The position numbers were made by a program, and so were the translations under genes. From a virus, in IMG/VR virus record IMGVR_UViG_3300020219_000053, positions 1 to 30,015 of that record: DNA of 30,015 nucleotides; one strand, written 5' to 3'. Shown here piece by piece: positions 19,253 to 28,000 of the stretch (position 1 is the first letter of the stretch; every line of letters begins with the position of its first letter). The notes under the pieces are model-generated. The model did no database searches and was not told the DNA's origin. It saw only the letters and a list, made by a program, of their open reading frames with translations.

Positions 19253-20214
19253 TCATGAACCTGTCAGGGCTCGGCGTTTTCGTTTCTTTTTTGAAGAAAC
19301 GACGTTAGTTTGATTAGATTCGATAAGTTTACGTGAAAATTCATCGAATTCAGCATCGGTTGATTTGAATGTATTATTATCACGATTCAATAGTTCCCGA
19401 ACTGCCTGTGGATTGATGAAAGATCCAACAGCATAACTGATATCTCGAATATCCTCACCTTTTTCCATCTGATCCTCAACCCAATGCTCAAACATTAATA
19501 GTTTCAGAAGAGGATCCATGTCCTCAAAATATGGATCATCCGGAAGTCTTTGATATGTTTTACTTAAGAACCAGATAAAACGCTGATCTGGTTCCTTAAC
19601 TATTTTTTTATTTCTTCAGCCAATTCTTTCAGATCGGTTTCGGAACTGACCTTAAATCGATCCGATGCTTCTCTCGTCAATGATGCAAATTCAGAATAAA
19701 GCCGCTCAATAAGGCTTTCATCAAATTCATCCAGAATATCCATAACGGCCGAACGATCATTTGTTTCGAGAGCCGTAAATAGATCGTTCCCATCAATCGC
19801 GCATAATGATGTTGCTAATTGCTGTCTACGTAGTTCAAATGTCTGCTGGATCACATCCTGTTGAAGCGATTCAGCTATACATGACCGCATTTCTTTTGAT
19901 TTAAGAGTCCTGAGTGTAAATGTAGTATTTTCGATCCGTACTTCTTTAGTTATTCTTCCGATATTCGCTAGAAATTCTACACGCTGTTTATTATACGGTG
20001 TTATTTTTACTTTTCCGGTTACTTTTTCTTTCCGGGCTGCGGCAATTTCTCTTTCCATTGCAGCATAATCAGCTCGTGATTGACCATACTCTTCGTTAAG
20101 ATCATTATCCTGGCCAGAATTATCCGGAACTTCATAGGTACGTTGAGTCGAGGCTCGGTGCGTAACGGAAGGTGAAAAATTTTTATTTCCGATCGGACTA
20201 TTTATACTTGACAT
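19253..20214 (-). CDS. Tail assembly chaperone GT-type fusion made by -1 ribosomal frameshift
   Basis: The 0-frame chaperone (20214-19600) and the ORF ending at 19253 are joined if ribosomes slip back one base on seven A residues at 19609-19603. After the slip the -1 frame reads IVKEPDQRFIWFLSKTYQ and continues openly into MDPLLKLLMFEHWVEDQM. The product is about 320 aa: 204 shared residues, 28 from the joining segment, and 88 from the downstream ORF. The extension is acidic-helical and ends in a basic tail (KKKRKRR). In lambda and many other tailed phages the equivalent GT protein coats the tape measure and recruits tube protein. Placement between tube and tape measure genes matches exactly. 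The internal ATG at 19519 has no properly spaced ribosome site, favouring frameshift expression. Confidence 0.85.
19568..19609 (-). promoter_or_regulatory. -1 programmed frameshift signal: A7 slippery run plus stem-loop
   Basis: On the sense strand the frame reads ATA AAA AAA TAG, so A_AAA_AAA is a canonical X_XXY_YYZ slippery heptamer immediately before the 0-frame stop. Eight nucleotides later, GAACCAGAT (19594-19586) pairs perfectly with ATCTGGTTC (19576-19568) across a 9-nt loop. Four more outer pairs (TTAA/TTAA) are possible past one bulged G. Spacer and stem size fit known -1 stimulatory hairpins. No U-run follows the stem, arguing against a terminator. Confidence 0.85.
19600..20214 (-). 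CDS. Tail assembly chaperone, G-type (unshifted product)
   Basis: This 204-aa protein lies between tail tube and tape measure genes, the standard place for the G-type chaperone. It has a polar, disordered N-terminus (about 1-60), then a small beta part (KVTGKVKITPYNKQRVEF, TTFTLRTLKSKE) and a helical C-terminal half ending AEEIKK. Its TAG stop directly follows the slippery run of seven A residues, so termination yields this short form and slippage yields the long form. In characterised phages the short form is made in excess. It is probably not part of the finished virion. The start ATG has only a weak purine-rich upstream signal (GAAG). Confidence 0.85.
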   Translation of the reverse strand: MSSINSPIGNKNFSPSVTHRASTQRTYEVPDNSGQDNDLNEEYGQSRADYAAMEREIAAARKEKVTGKVKITPYNKQRVEFLANIGRITKEVRIENTTFTLRTLKSKEMRSCIAESLQQDVIQQTFELRRQQLATSLCAIDGNDLFTALETNDRSAVMDILDEFDESLIERLYSEFASLTREASDRFKVSSETDLKELAEEIKK

Positions 20215-20240
20215 ACTGCCGTTCTTCTTTCTTCAAAATG

Positions 20241-20275
20241 AATCAGGAGAGCTGCATTTCTGCGCTCTCCTGATT
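20241..20275 (-). terminator. Strong hairpin after the tail tube gene, probable intrinsic (leaky) terminator
   Basis: In the 83-nt gap between the tube stop and the chaperone start, AATCAGGAGAGC (sense 20275-20264) pairs perfectly over 12 bp with GCTCTCCTGATT (20252-20241) across an 11-nt loop. The sense strand continues CATTTTG, only a short T-run, so termination may be partial. A leaky terminator here would lower expression of chaperone and tape measure relative to the abundant sheath and tube. It could instead stabilise the 3' end of sheath-tube mRNA. Confidence 0.6.
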
Positions 20276-20297
20276 ATATATCAATTTGATTCTTTGT

Positions 20298-20921
20298 TTA
20301 GAATGGATTACGATTTAAGAAGGCATTGATAAGACCCGGGGCATCCATAGAGCCACGACGACCGCCACGATCCGCTTCACGTTCGATCTCATCATTAAAG
20401 AATACGAGTCCTCGTTCTCCACCCGTTGCGGCATTATTGGCTCCGCCAGCAAAATGGCTCTCAATGCTTTCGCAATCAAAGTGCATTTGTTCAGATATGA
20501 TAAAAGCATCCGCGCCATAACTAGTTTGGATACTATTTATCCACACATTTCGAAGAGTCGTGACGATCGTATTCTCCCCATCTCCTTTAAACGTATCGAA
20601 GATATCAATATCAAACGGATATCGCTGAGCATGCGCGTGTACGTACCCACGGCCAAAAGCCTCGGCAATGCGAAGACGATCAAAACGAATCCGGGTACAA
20701 TTGCCTATAATTTTGACTGAGCCGTTTGGGACGCTATCAACGTTACCATCCGTCCCAACCTCCTTAAGCATATAGATCGCCCGCGTCTCGGTGTAACTGA
20801 TCGTCTGGATCGCGCCGATCGCGTTATTATTAACTTTAACTACAATATTAGTGCTGAGTGCGGTGCCGATACGATTTTTACCGTCGCCCGAATAAAAATT
20901 TGTTCCCGTTTGAGCTGCCAT
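20298..20921 (-). CDS. Tail tube protein (gp19-like)
   Basis: This 207-aa protein is the best tube candidate. It directly follows the sheath gene, as in most myophages, and is beta-rich, with strands such as STNIVVKVNNNAIGAIQTIS, SVKIIGNCTRIRFDRL, and FDIDIFDTFKGDGENTIVTT, followed by WINSIQTSYGADAFIISEQM. This matches the single-barrel hexamer-forming tube fold of T4 gp19-type proteins (163 aa). The extra length is mostly a C-terminal Gly/Arg-rich tail (from about residue 160) ending in FLNRNPF, which may be flexible. GGAGA lies 5 nt upstream of the ATG, one of the better ribosome sites in the window, consistent with high expression. The product forms the conduit for DNA. Confidence 0.8.
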   Translation of the reverse strand: MAAQTGTNFYSGDGKNRIGTALSTNIVVKVNNNAIGAIQTISYTETRAIYMLKEVGTDGNVDSVPNGSVKIIGNCTRIRFDRLRIAEAFGRGYVHAHAQRYPFDIDIFDTFKGDGENTIVTTLRNVWINSIQTSYGADAFIISEQMHFDCESIESHFAGGANNAATGGERGLVFFNDEIEREADRGGRRGSMDAPGLINAFLNRNPF

Positions 20922-20968
20922 TTAGTTCTCCAGATCCTGTAATATAATAAAATTATTCATTCTTTGAG

Positions 20969-23710
20969 TTAGAGAACGCCAATCCCGACTTTTATATAAA
21001 TCCAGTTGACAGGATAGATCGGCTGGGCTCTTAGTGAAATGTTCCATTGTCTCGGATCCACCGAATCACGCACAACTTTCAAATCTGCGTATTTCGTTAT
21101 CAATGACCCGGTAAACGAATTAAGCAATCCGATCGCGCGTGATGTCAAGCTTCCCTGAGTCGTATCATCTTCGGGATTACCTACGAACCCATCAAAGCCC
21201 AATCGAAGTGACTTGGCGATCCGGTCACGAATGAAGATGATCGAAATCTCTTCCTCTTCCGGAAATCCGCTATTCGTTGTGGTCTTGCCCTGTATAACCT
21301 TGCCACCACCGGATACCGGCTGAACTACCGTGATGCCGGACCCAACCAACTGCTCCAATACAGTCGGTGAATACCGCTTATCGTTCAGAATAGTTATCCC
21401 GGCTAACGTCTTATTCGTTAGTGGGATCGCAACATTCGGCGTTCCGCAGAAGAACCCTGCGGCAGCCGCGGCCATGTAGAATCCGTCAATCTTTACCCGT
21501 TCTGTCCCGGCCTGCACGACAATCTCATCAGGATACATATACACGGCTCGGAATGTATTTCCGAATGCTGCCCTGACGCTATAGTTGGCAAGGTCTTCCG
21601 TATTTCCAGACAGGATCTCATTAATATCGTCTCCCTGAATACCTTCCAGGACTCCAATATCCTCAACCGCTGCCAATTTTGAGCCCCTGACATTGTCAGG
21701 AGTCAAACCACGAATACCGCCGCAGAACAGAACACGTTCGCGTTTGTTCTTGATATTGCTCATTGTTCTACAGTGAGCAAGTGTGTTCTGAAATATCGCG
21801 CTGATGGTCTGCTTGGGTAGCGGTACCACGATATCAACTTCAACCGTTTCTAGCTTAGCAAGCGTTCCTAACCATCCTGCATCGAAGAAATCAGCGTCCC
21901 GATCATCAATCAGTGTCGTGCGGAGAGACTGTCCTGCCGGTACAACACTCTGATTCACCACTACGAATGAGCCGTTTTTCGTTGTATCGAATACTTCAAA
22001 CGCAACGTTTGTTTCGTCAACAAAGTATTTCTTAATCGTGATGGCGAAGTTATTTCCCGACACCACTCCTGCAATTAGGAATTTGCCATTATTTACTTCA
22101 TTCGAAGACGCGGTGATCTTTACATTTAGTAATGTCAGTCCTGAAATCAAACTAAAGTCAGTCGAGGCACTTCCCAAAACTGCCTTCGTTCCATCAATCA
22201 TATTAGGTGTGATGACACCATCACCAATTGTACTGATGACAGTGCCGGATGAATTAACCAATTGGAACTGTACAGCAGTGGCGGATGTAAAGAGTGGGAA
22301 CCTTACATTGAGTGATCCGCTCGATACTGCCGTTATATCGAATATGCCTTTGTTTACATCATTCGCAACATTAAACTGTTTAATCTTCTTACCTACATCG
22401 GAAGCCGTAAAGGTAAACGATGCACTGGTAAGGGTTGCGTTACCTGGACTTGCTACGGATGAAACCAATGTTCCGTTGGTACCGAATTTAGTTACGAGGG
22501 GTCTCTCGATAACCGTGTAGTAGTAAGCGTAGGTTGTGGTGCTGAAAATAAATGTATTGAGCGATGGCGTGGTGCTGGTATCACCTACCGTAAATAGTGG
22601 ATGTTTGTTCGGAAGAACCTGAGTCTCGATACCCGTCGCGGCATTCGTTGTGAAGAAATGTAGATTTGAATTTACATCTGGTTTCACACCTACCGGAAGT
22701 GGGAATATGTACTCTTCAATATCCGTGCTGGTAGACGATACTGATGTCGAAAGATCAAAAGCAGTACGTCTGGGCAATGCTGGTTTCGTCTGAAGCGTCA
22801 CGACACCCGGAGTAGCGTTGGAGAACGCAATCTGACAGCCAAGTGTTAGATTGTTATCAACGCTTGAAAGTCCATGTTTTTTCGATATATCTTCCATATT
22901 ATCGAAAAATACCGGGTCATTCAGATCGGTAATCGAAATATACGCCGCAGTCAGGGAATCATTGCGAAGCAGAACGCCAGATTCAACTTTAACTTGGAAG
23001 GAATCGCCTTCTTTAAAGTTATTTGAGCCGAAGGTTGGGTTCTGATAAACGCTGAATCTTATAATGCCGTTCGAAACGATATTATTGTCAGATAGCCAGA
23101 CAATTGGGTTTCCATAACCATCAAGTAACGCACCCGAAACTGAACCAAATGCCAAGAACTTGGCCGTTTGGGTCATCGGGGCTCCGTATCCGTCACGCTG
23201 GACCGATACGCATTTGATGGTCCAGGTTTCGGAAGGAGCGTTCAGGTCAACGACGCTGAGATTCTCAATCGTGCCGGAACCAAAATTTGAAGTAGATGGG
23301 AGATAGAATTTACCTCCCAGGTCAACCAAATGGGCAGACTGTAGTTCAATTCTGCCGGTGGCCGGATCTACTCTACAATCGTAAAAATCATCAAACGCAT
23401 TTAGATCTATTTTGGCTTCTAGTAATTTTAGAGGTGAGCCGTTTCGATAAATGATTGTTCTGTTGATTACGTTTGGGAAGAGAGTGAGCTTGAAGTGACG
23501 TCCGTCAGCTCCGCTGGTTGAGGCGTAGGTTGGATTGAAACCATCCAAACCTCCACCCAAAGCTGAACTTACGATTACTTCGGTACGGGCTCCTTCGCCC
23601 ATAATTGCTGCGAGGCGCACGCCTCCCGGAACCGAAACGCCCGACGTTACCGTTTGGACATCTGTATATACTCCGGGAATTGCTCCCGCTGCACCTGGGA
23701 TGTTAGCCAT
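20969..23710 (-). CDS. Tail sheath protein with enlarged middle region
   Basis: This 913-aa protein is a contractile tail sheath. The N-terminus (IPGVYTDVQTVTSGVSVPGG) and the C-terminal domain (from about 635: NTLAHCRTMSNIKNKRERVL, then GFYMAAAAAGFFCGTPNVAI, and finally ISLRAQPIYPVNWIYIKVGI) have the sheath-family arrangement, the last strand being the one that links neighbouring subunits. The region from about 150 to 600 is a large, probably surface-exposed insertion, including two similar segments near 426-490 and 512-585. T4 gp18 is 659 aa, so this is longer than usual. The ATG has a good AGGAAA site about 5-6 nt upstream. Tube protein follows after 47 nt. Confidence 0.88.
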   Translation of the reverse strand: MANIPGAAGAIPGVYTDVQTVTSGVSVPGGVRLAAIMGEGARTEVIVSSALGGGLDGFNPTYASTSGADGRHFKLTLFPNVINRTIIYRNGSPLKLLEAKIDLNAFDDFYDCRVDPATGRIELQSAHLVDLGGKFYLPSTSNFGSGTIENLSVVDLNAPSETWTIKCVSVQRDGYGAPMTQTAKFLAFGSVSGALLDGYGNPIVWLSDNNIVSNGIIRFSVYQNPTFGSNNFKEGDSFQVKVESGVLLRNDSLTAAYISITDLNDPVFFDNMEDISKKHGLSSVDNNLTLGCQIAFSNATPGVVTLQTKPALPRRTAFDLSTSVSSTSTDIEEYIFPLPVGVKPDVNSNLHFFTTNAATGIETQVLPNKHPLFTVGDTSTTPSLNTFIFSTTTYAYYYTVIERPLVTKFGTNGTLVSSVASPGNATLTSASFTFTASDVGKKIKQFNVANDVNKGIFDITAVSSGSLNVRFPLFTSATAVQFQLVNSSGTVISTIGDGVITPNMIDGTKAVLGSASTDFSLISGLTLLNVKITASSNEVNNGKFLIAGVVSGNNFAITIKKYFVDETNVAFEVFDTTKNGSFVVVNQSVVPAGQSLRTTLIDDRDADFFDAGWLGTLAKLETVEVDIVVPLPKQTISAIFQNTLAHCRTMSNIKNKRERVLFCGGIRGLTPDNVRGSKLAAVEDIGVLEGIQGDDINEILSGNTEDLANYSVRAAFGNTFRAVYMYPDEIVVQAGTERVKIDGFYMAAAAAGFFCGTPNVAIPLTNKTLAGITILNDKRYSPTVLEQLVGSGITVVQPVSGGGKVIQGKTTTNSGFPEEEEISIIFIRDRIAKSLRLGFDGFVGNPEDDTTQGSLTSRAIGLLNSFTGSLITKYADLKVVRDSVDPRQWNISLRAQPIYPVNWIYIKVGIGVL

Positions 23711-23838
23711 GAATTTTCCTATTCAAGTTAGTCATGATGATGTTTGATTATTAGCTATTTCTGAATTTATCATTCTAACAATACCACCTAATATACAAGA
23801 AATTGCTACGACATTGATAAAATTATTAAAATAAAATA
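23711..23838 (-). promoter_or_regulatory. AT-rich non-coding gap upstream of the sheath gene, possible promoter region
   Basis: This 128-nt stretch is the longest gap between assigned genes in the window. On the sense strand it contains TTGTAT, 15 nt, then TAGAAT, a poor match to a sigma70-type -35/-10 pair, about 30-50 nt before the sheath ribosome site. Only a very short hydrophobic reading frame without a good start crosses it. A promoter for sheath and tube would make sense, but the sequence evidence is weak. Confidence 0.25.
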
Positions 23839-24636
23839 TTAAAGTTGTAACAATACATCTAATAATGTTTGTGTTGAAGTGATGGTGATGTTCTGAGCCA
23901 CGGGTGTCGTACCGGCAACATTTCCGAATTCTACGCTTGTCTTGATCACTTCTATAATATTTCCGATCGGAACATGTCTTCTCCATTCACTTCTAATATT
24001 CAGCGTAATGATTTGTTTAAATAATTTATCGTTCCGATCATCAGCCTCTGTCCCACCACCAACCTGAACGCCCTTTACGGCCAAACCGGCATGTTCGAGT
24101 TTACTGAACCACAAATCAGCAAAAAATAAACTAATCTGTTGAGTCAGATCGTCCCTTCCACGAAGAGATCTTGACATTACTTCGATAGTAATCGAGCCTT
24201 CCCAGGCTCCCGCAAGAATAAAATATTCAGGAATTGCAAATGTTTTTATATTTCCATACCCATCCTGAAATACTCTTTTCCCCCACTGAACGCTTCCTTG
24301 CTCATGATTCAAAGAAATCGGAACATAATTGGATCCGCCATGCCGGATAATCAATGCAGGATAGAAAATAGTATCTCTTCTGAAGGATTCTCCGATAAAC
24401 AATCTTGTCGTGAGATCTTTAAGTTCTTCCGTATATCCGGCTTCAGGATGAAGATCCGTATGATCCGGTGTATTAGCGAATCCAAACCGATCTCGATCAA
24501 ATCTATAGTACGAATCTTTACTAAAATGTTCACGTAACGAAGAAATAACCAATTCCTTCGGATACACGATCATCGTGTTCTGTACGACATGGTAGATCTG
24601 GTCAAGATCCGAACGTAGGAAATTATTCGTTACCAT
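23839..24636 (-). CDS. Probable tail terminator/neck protein upstream of sheath
   Basis: This 265-aa soluble alpha/beta protein contains MVTNNFLRSDLDQIYHVVQN at the start, a middle beta part (FYPALIIRHGGSNYVPISLN, FAIPEYFILAGAWEGSITIE) and a later helix-strand unit (QISLFFADLWFSKLEHAGLA, KLFKQIITLNIRSEWRRHVP). Strand-helix-strand architecture, size and position directly upstream of the sheath fit tail terminator or neck proteins (T4 gp3/gp15 role), which cap the tube and join it to the head. The ending beta strand ITITSTQTLLDVLLQL is hydrophobic. The family was not recognised outright, so the role rests mainly on order. The start ATG has AGAAG very close upstream. Confidence 0.55.
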   Translation of the reverse strand: MVTNNFLRSDLDQIYHVVQNTMIVYPKELVISSLREHFSKDSYYRFDRDRFGFANTPDHTDLHPEAGYTEELKDLTTRLFIGESFRRDTIFYPALIIRHGGSNYVPISLNHEQGSVQWGKRVFQDGYGNIKTFAIPEYFILAGAWEGSITIEVMSRSLRGRDDLTQQISLFFADLWFSKLEHAGLAVKGVQVGGGTEADDRNDKLFKQIITLNIRSEWRRHVPIGNIIEVIKTSVEFGNVAGTTPVAQNITITSTQTLLDVLLQL

Positions 24637-24659
24637 CTTCTACCATCTATACTTAATAA

Positions 24660-25019
24660 TCACCGGTGACCCATGACCGCGGTAGATGGAGGATCATTCG
24701 TTACGGCACTGCAAGTAACCGTAAGTCTCAAATTCGCATTCTGCCCGATCATATAATCAGATGGAAGTGATGTTATTTCCGCGTAATATGTAGAAGTACT
24801 GAACGCCGCAACGTTTGCAAACGTCAGGGTAAATGACCCCGATGCAGATGAATCCAACATATATGAAGAGCAGGAAGAAATATTATTGTTCAGAATACCT
24901 GCCTCGGCTTGACATGAAATCCCTACCGCGTAGGCATGTGTACCGCTGCTAGAGGAACCGGTAGCGATGGTATTTCCCTCTATCAGGACAGATGTATAAT
25001 TATTTGTAAATTCTGGCAC
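24660..25019 (-). CDS. 119-aa beta-helix-like protein, same frame as the upstream fibre/spike
   Basis: This frame begins with GTG at 25019, ten nucleotides after the upstream TAA, and lies in exactly the same frame as the 1441-aa gene. AAAGGA at 25030-25025 overlaps that stop and is well spaced from GTG, so reinitiation is likely. The protein starts MPEFTNNYTSVLIEGNTIAT and contains ILNNNISSCSSYM, the same Asn-rich rung pattern (hydrophobic-x-I-x-x-N-x-I/C) seen in the C-terminal beta-helix upstream. A strand-rich 65-residue end follows (SGSFTLTFANVAAF). It may be a separately translated tip, a cap or chaperone for the spike, or the remainder of a longer spike split by a stop. Experimental function is unknown. 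Confidence 0.65.
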   Translation of the reverse strand: MPEFTNNYTSVLIEGNTIATGSSSSGTHAYAVGISCQAEAGILNNNISSCSSYMLDSSASGSFTLTFANVAAFSTSTYYAEITSLPSDYMIGQNANLRLTVTCSAVTNDPPSTAVMGHR

Positions 25020-25024
25020 GATTA

Positions 25025-25030
25025 TCCTTT
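25025..25030 (-). promoter_or_regulatory. Ribosome binding site of the 119-aa gene, overlapping the upstream stop
   Basis: AAAGGA shares its first two A residues with the TAA stop of the 1441-aa gene and stands 5 nt before GTG at 25019. This supports independent initiation rather than readthrough, though both remain possible. Confidence 0.55.
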
Positions 25031-28000
25031 ACGTACCTGATGTTCTATCAACAATCAAAGCAGTATTGATTGTGCTGGATCCGTAATAATGTTGGTTAAT
25101 AAATGTTACGTTGTAAGCAGTTATCCTGTTATTTCGAATAACTACGCTCGGTACCTGCACTGTAGGATCGGTAGGTGTCCGGATGCCAAGATGAATCCAC
25201 GAACAAGTATTATTCTGTATGATCCAAGAGCCTGAAAAAACTCCGGTTGGAAAATTAACATTAGGTCTGACTCCACCCTGATAGACCAATCCGGTTCCGG
25301 CCCCACTGTAAATAAATCTGCAAGTGTTCTGATCTACAAACAACATATTCTCTTTATCACGAATAACTGTTCCGTTAACCGTACTGAGCGGCGTATCCTG
25401 ACGTGTCAGTATATTAATAGCTCCACAAATATTATCTTGAATCTTGCATTTTATCGCAATGATTCCTCTGATATTGTTGCCATTGGCAGTACTGCTGAAA
25501 CTTATCAATTGGTTTCGATCGCAGATATTTTCCTTAATGACAAAATTAACCGCATAACAAGTAGTCGCTCCGCTCGTTGTATTGCCCGTTACAGCGATCA
25601 CGGCTCTCTTTACTTCTCCGGTAGCGGTACAGGAGAAACGGTTATTCTGAAGAATTACGTTCTGGAACGCTCCTCCGGATGATGGATATCGGAAATTTAG
25701 AGCCGCATAATGATCAACCGAACTAATAACAAATTCACAATTCTGTATGGTTACGTTGGTTACGGGAGCCGTTACGGATCCAGCCAGACAATCAATCACT
25801 CCAGCATTGCTGTTGACTAGATTCGTTGATGTATAGGAGCTATCTGCCGTAGCCGGGGTGTATTCGAGCCGAATCCCATCAAGCGTTACGTTGCTCCCCA
25901 ACTGAATCGAAGAGGCTCCGACAGCTGGCGTGCATCGAAATATCGCTCCGTCTCCCTCAAATTTTACTGGATAATCATACGCGAGAGATATCGGTGACGT
26001 TAGAGTGAATATCCCTTTCAATCGCACAATATTATTATGGGTCGTGTTGTAACGCAGCCAATTATTTAGTCCAGTCAGGGTATTGAAATTACCATTTATT
26101 TGATTGCTCGTCCAAACGATCGGTATATTGGCAGAGCTGTCACGGGCAAATTTACGCGCATCCGAAACAGTCAAAGAGAAAGTAGTGGCGTTGGTAACAT
26201 CCGAAACAACCAAATATAGTAAAGTTAGGTCTTTTCTTGCTATTGCGATCTTCTGAAAAGTCGTCGATTCTACTGTATAGGTAGAAGAATTGACTGGATT
26301 GAATAGTGTTACTTCTCTTGTGGGATTATTACTTAGACTTATAGTTGAGTCGTAATCAGTAAGCGGTAACGTTCGGATATCTCCACGATCATCTACGCAT
26401 ACGGCCCAAAGAATCTTATTGTATGGAGATCCTGAAATGTATTCCTGAACGATCGGGATACCGATTTTGAAATGATTCTGTTCAAGAAGTCTTCCGTTGA
26501 CAAGTGCTAGGCCACCGGTAAACGATAACTGGTTTCCAGCTACACTTACCTGGTCAAATCCCCTCACAACACCATTCTGGTGAAGATGCCTGTCGCCTGA
26601 AGAAATCAGATCCAGTGCTGAGGTCGTTAGTTCTTTCTCACTAACATTGCCAAATTGACGTACATCACGAATGTAACTGACTTTTTTCGTTGGATCGTCG
26701 AGCTGACAAGAACCCAAGAAAAAAACTTCAAGATCTTGAATTAGCGATGGAAACAGATCAATAACTAATGATTCATTAGTAAATGAAACTGGAATTGTAT
26801 TGAAATCAAACAGTATATCGATATGATCAACGTTCGTTTCATCATAAAATCTAGTTACGGTGCCACGTTTACCTGTTATGGCCGGGCCAAGATTATTGAT
26901 TGAGTCACGACACAGGTATCCGGTATACGTACCATCGGTTTGATTGTAGCTCTGTATAAATAATGTTATTTTTTTATTAAGAGCTGAATCGTAGCCTCTT
27001 AGCTTTGAAGAAACTTTAATAATATTAGCCGTGGCTAGACTGACATTCGTTGTATTTCGATTAAACCGAGCACGCTCATGGGTGAACGTATGAGTTGCGG
27101 AATCAACATATATTTCGAAGTATCGTTTAAATAAATCAGTACTGGTGGAGTTGATAACATTAAGTTTATCAAATGATACGGATTCATCACCAAAGTATAT
27201 TCTTACCTTGATTCCAAGGCTTGTCGCGGCGACAGGGTTCCCGGCAGCATGGACTCCGTTATAAACTTCAATTATAGTTTTGTTAACCACACCGTCACAC
27301 GCGTCAAACGTAACATTTTCAATTATAAATCTACCATAATCGAAATCATTAATGGTCGTGGATGGGGTTACCGGTTGAACCAATAAGGTTTTACCAGGAA
27401 TCAGCTCGGCTTTTGAAAGATCCAGTGGAATTTCGTATTTTACACGAACCGTTTGGGATGGAAAAATATTCTTTTCTGAAATCGTTGCGAGCCAATATCC
27501 ATCTTTAAACGTATCAACATATCCATCGCTGACTTGTCTTAGTGATGATCTTTCTATTCCATCAACGTAATAATTTTTAGCGTTCAGAGGAACGAAAATA
27601 TTAGCGGATGTTTGAGACTGCTCAATCGTTATGAATCCAGATCGATATGATGCCGAGGCGACATTTGCATTACTTCTTCCCAATCCTAACGGATCAAGAT
27701 TATTAGAGGCATCACCGATGACATTATTGACGAGGGTCCCGACCAGAACGCCAATGTTATTCACGACACCAGAAATAATGCTGAATCCGGCATTCAGTAT
27801 CGAGTCTGACATCATGATTCCGAATTCACCAGAACTCTGGAATGCTATGAATCTATAATTAAATCCTGCTCGGTGCAGCGCATCGTTTGTGCTCTGTACG
27901 ATCGAATCAAGTGTATATTTGCCCGGCGTGGCACCGAGGTTCCCCGTGACATCAATCGGAGGGAGATTGATAGTTTTGGTTACAGGGTCACCATACGGAT

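Noticed and set aside
19253-19519. 88-codon frame as an independent gene starting at ATG 19519
   Set aside because: No properly spaced ribosome site, and the frame is open upstream to the slippery run, so expression by frameshift explains it better.
19568-19594. Hairpin after the 204-aa chaperone as a transcription terminator
   Set aside because: No U-run follows the stem, and the position 8 nt after the slippery heptamer fits a frameshift stimulator.
23732-23986. 84-codon minus-strand frame overlapping the end of the terminator candidate and crossing the gap before sheath
   Set aside because: Its first part is a shadow of the 265-aa gene with a run of four His from repeated bases; no ribosome site precedes its ATG. 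Only the short hydrophobic end lies in unique sequence.
24660-25040. Stop codon reassignment explaining the in-frame TAA after the 1441-aa gene
   Set aside because: TAA, TGA and TAG all end other genes here at sensible boundaries with ribosome sites for the next gene.
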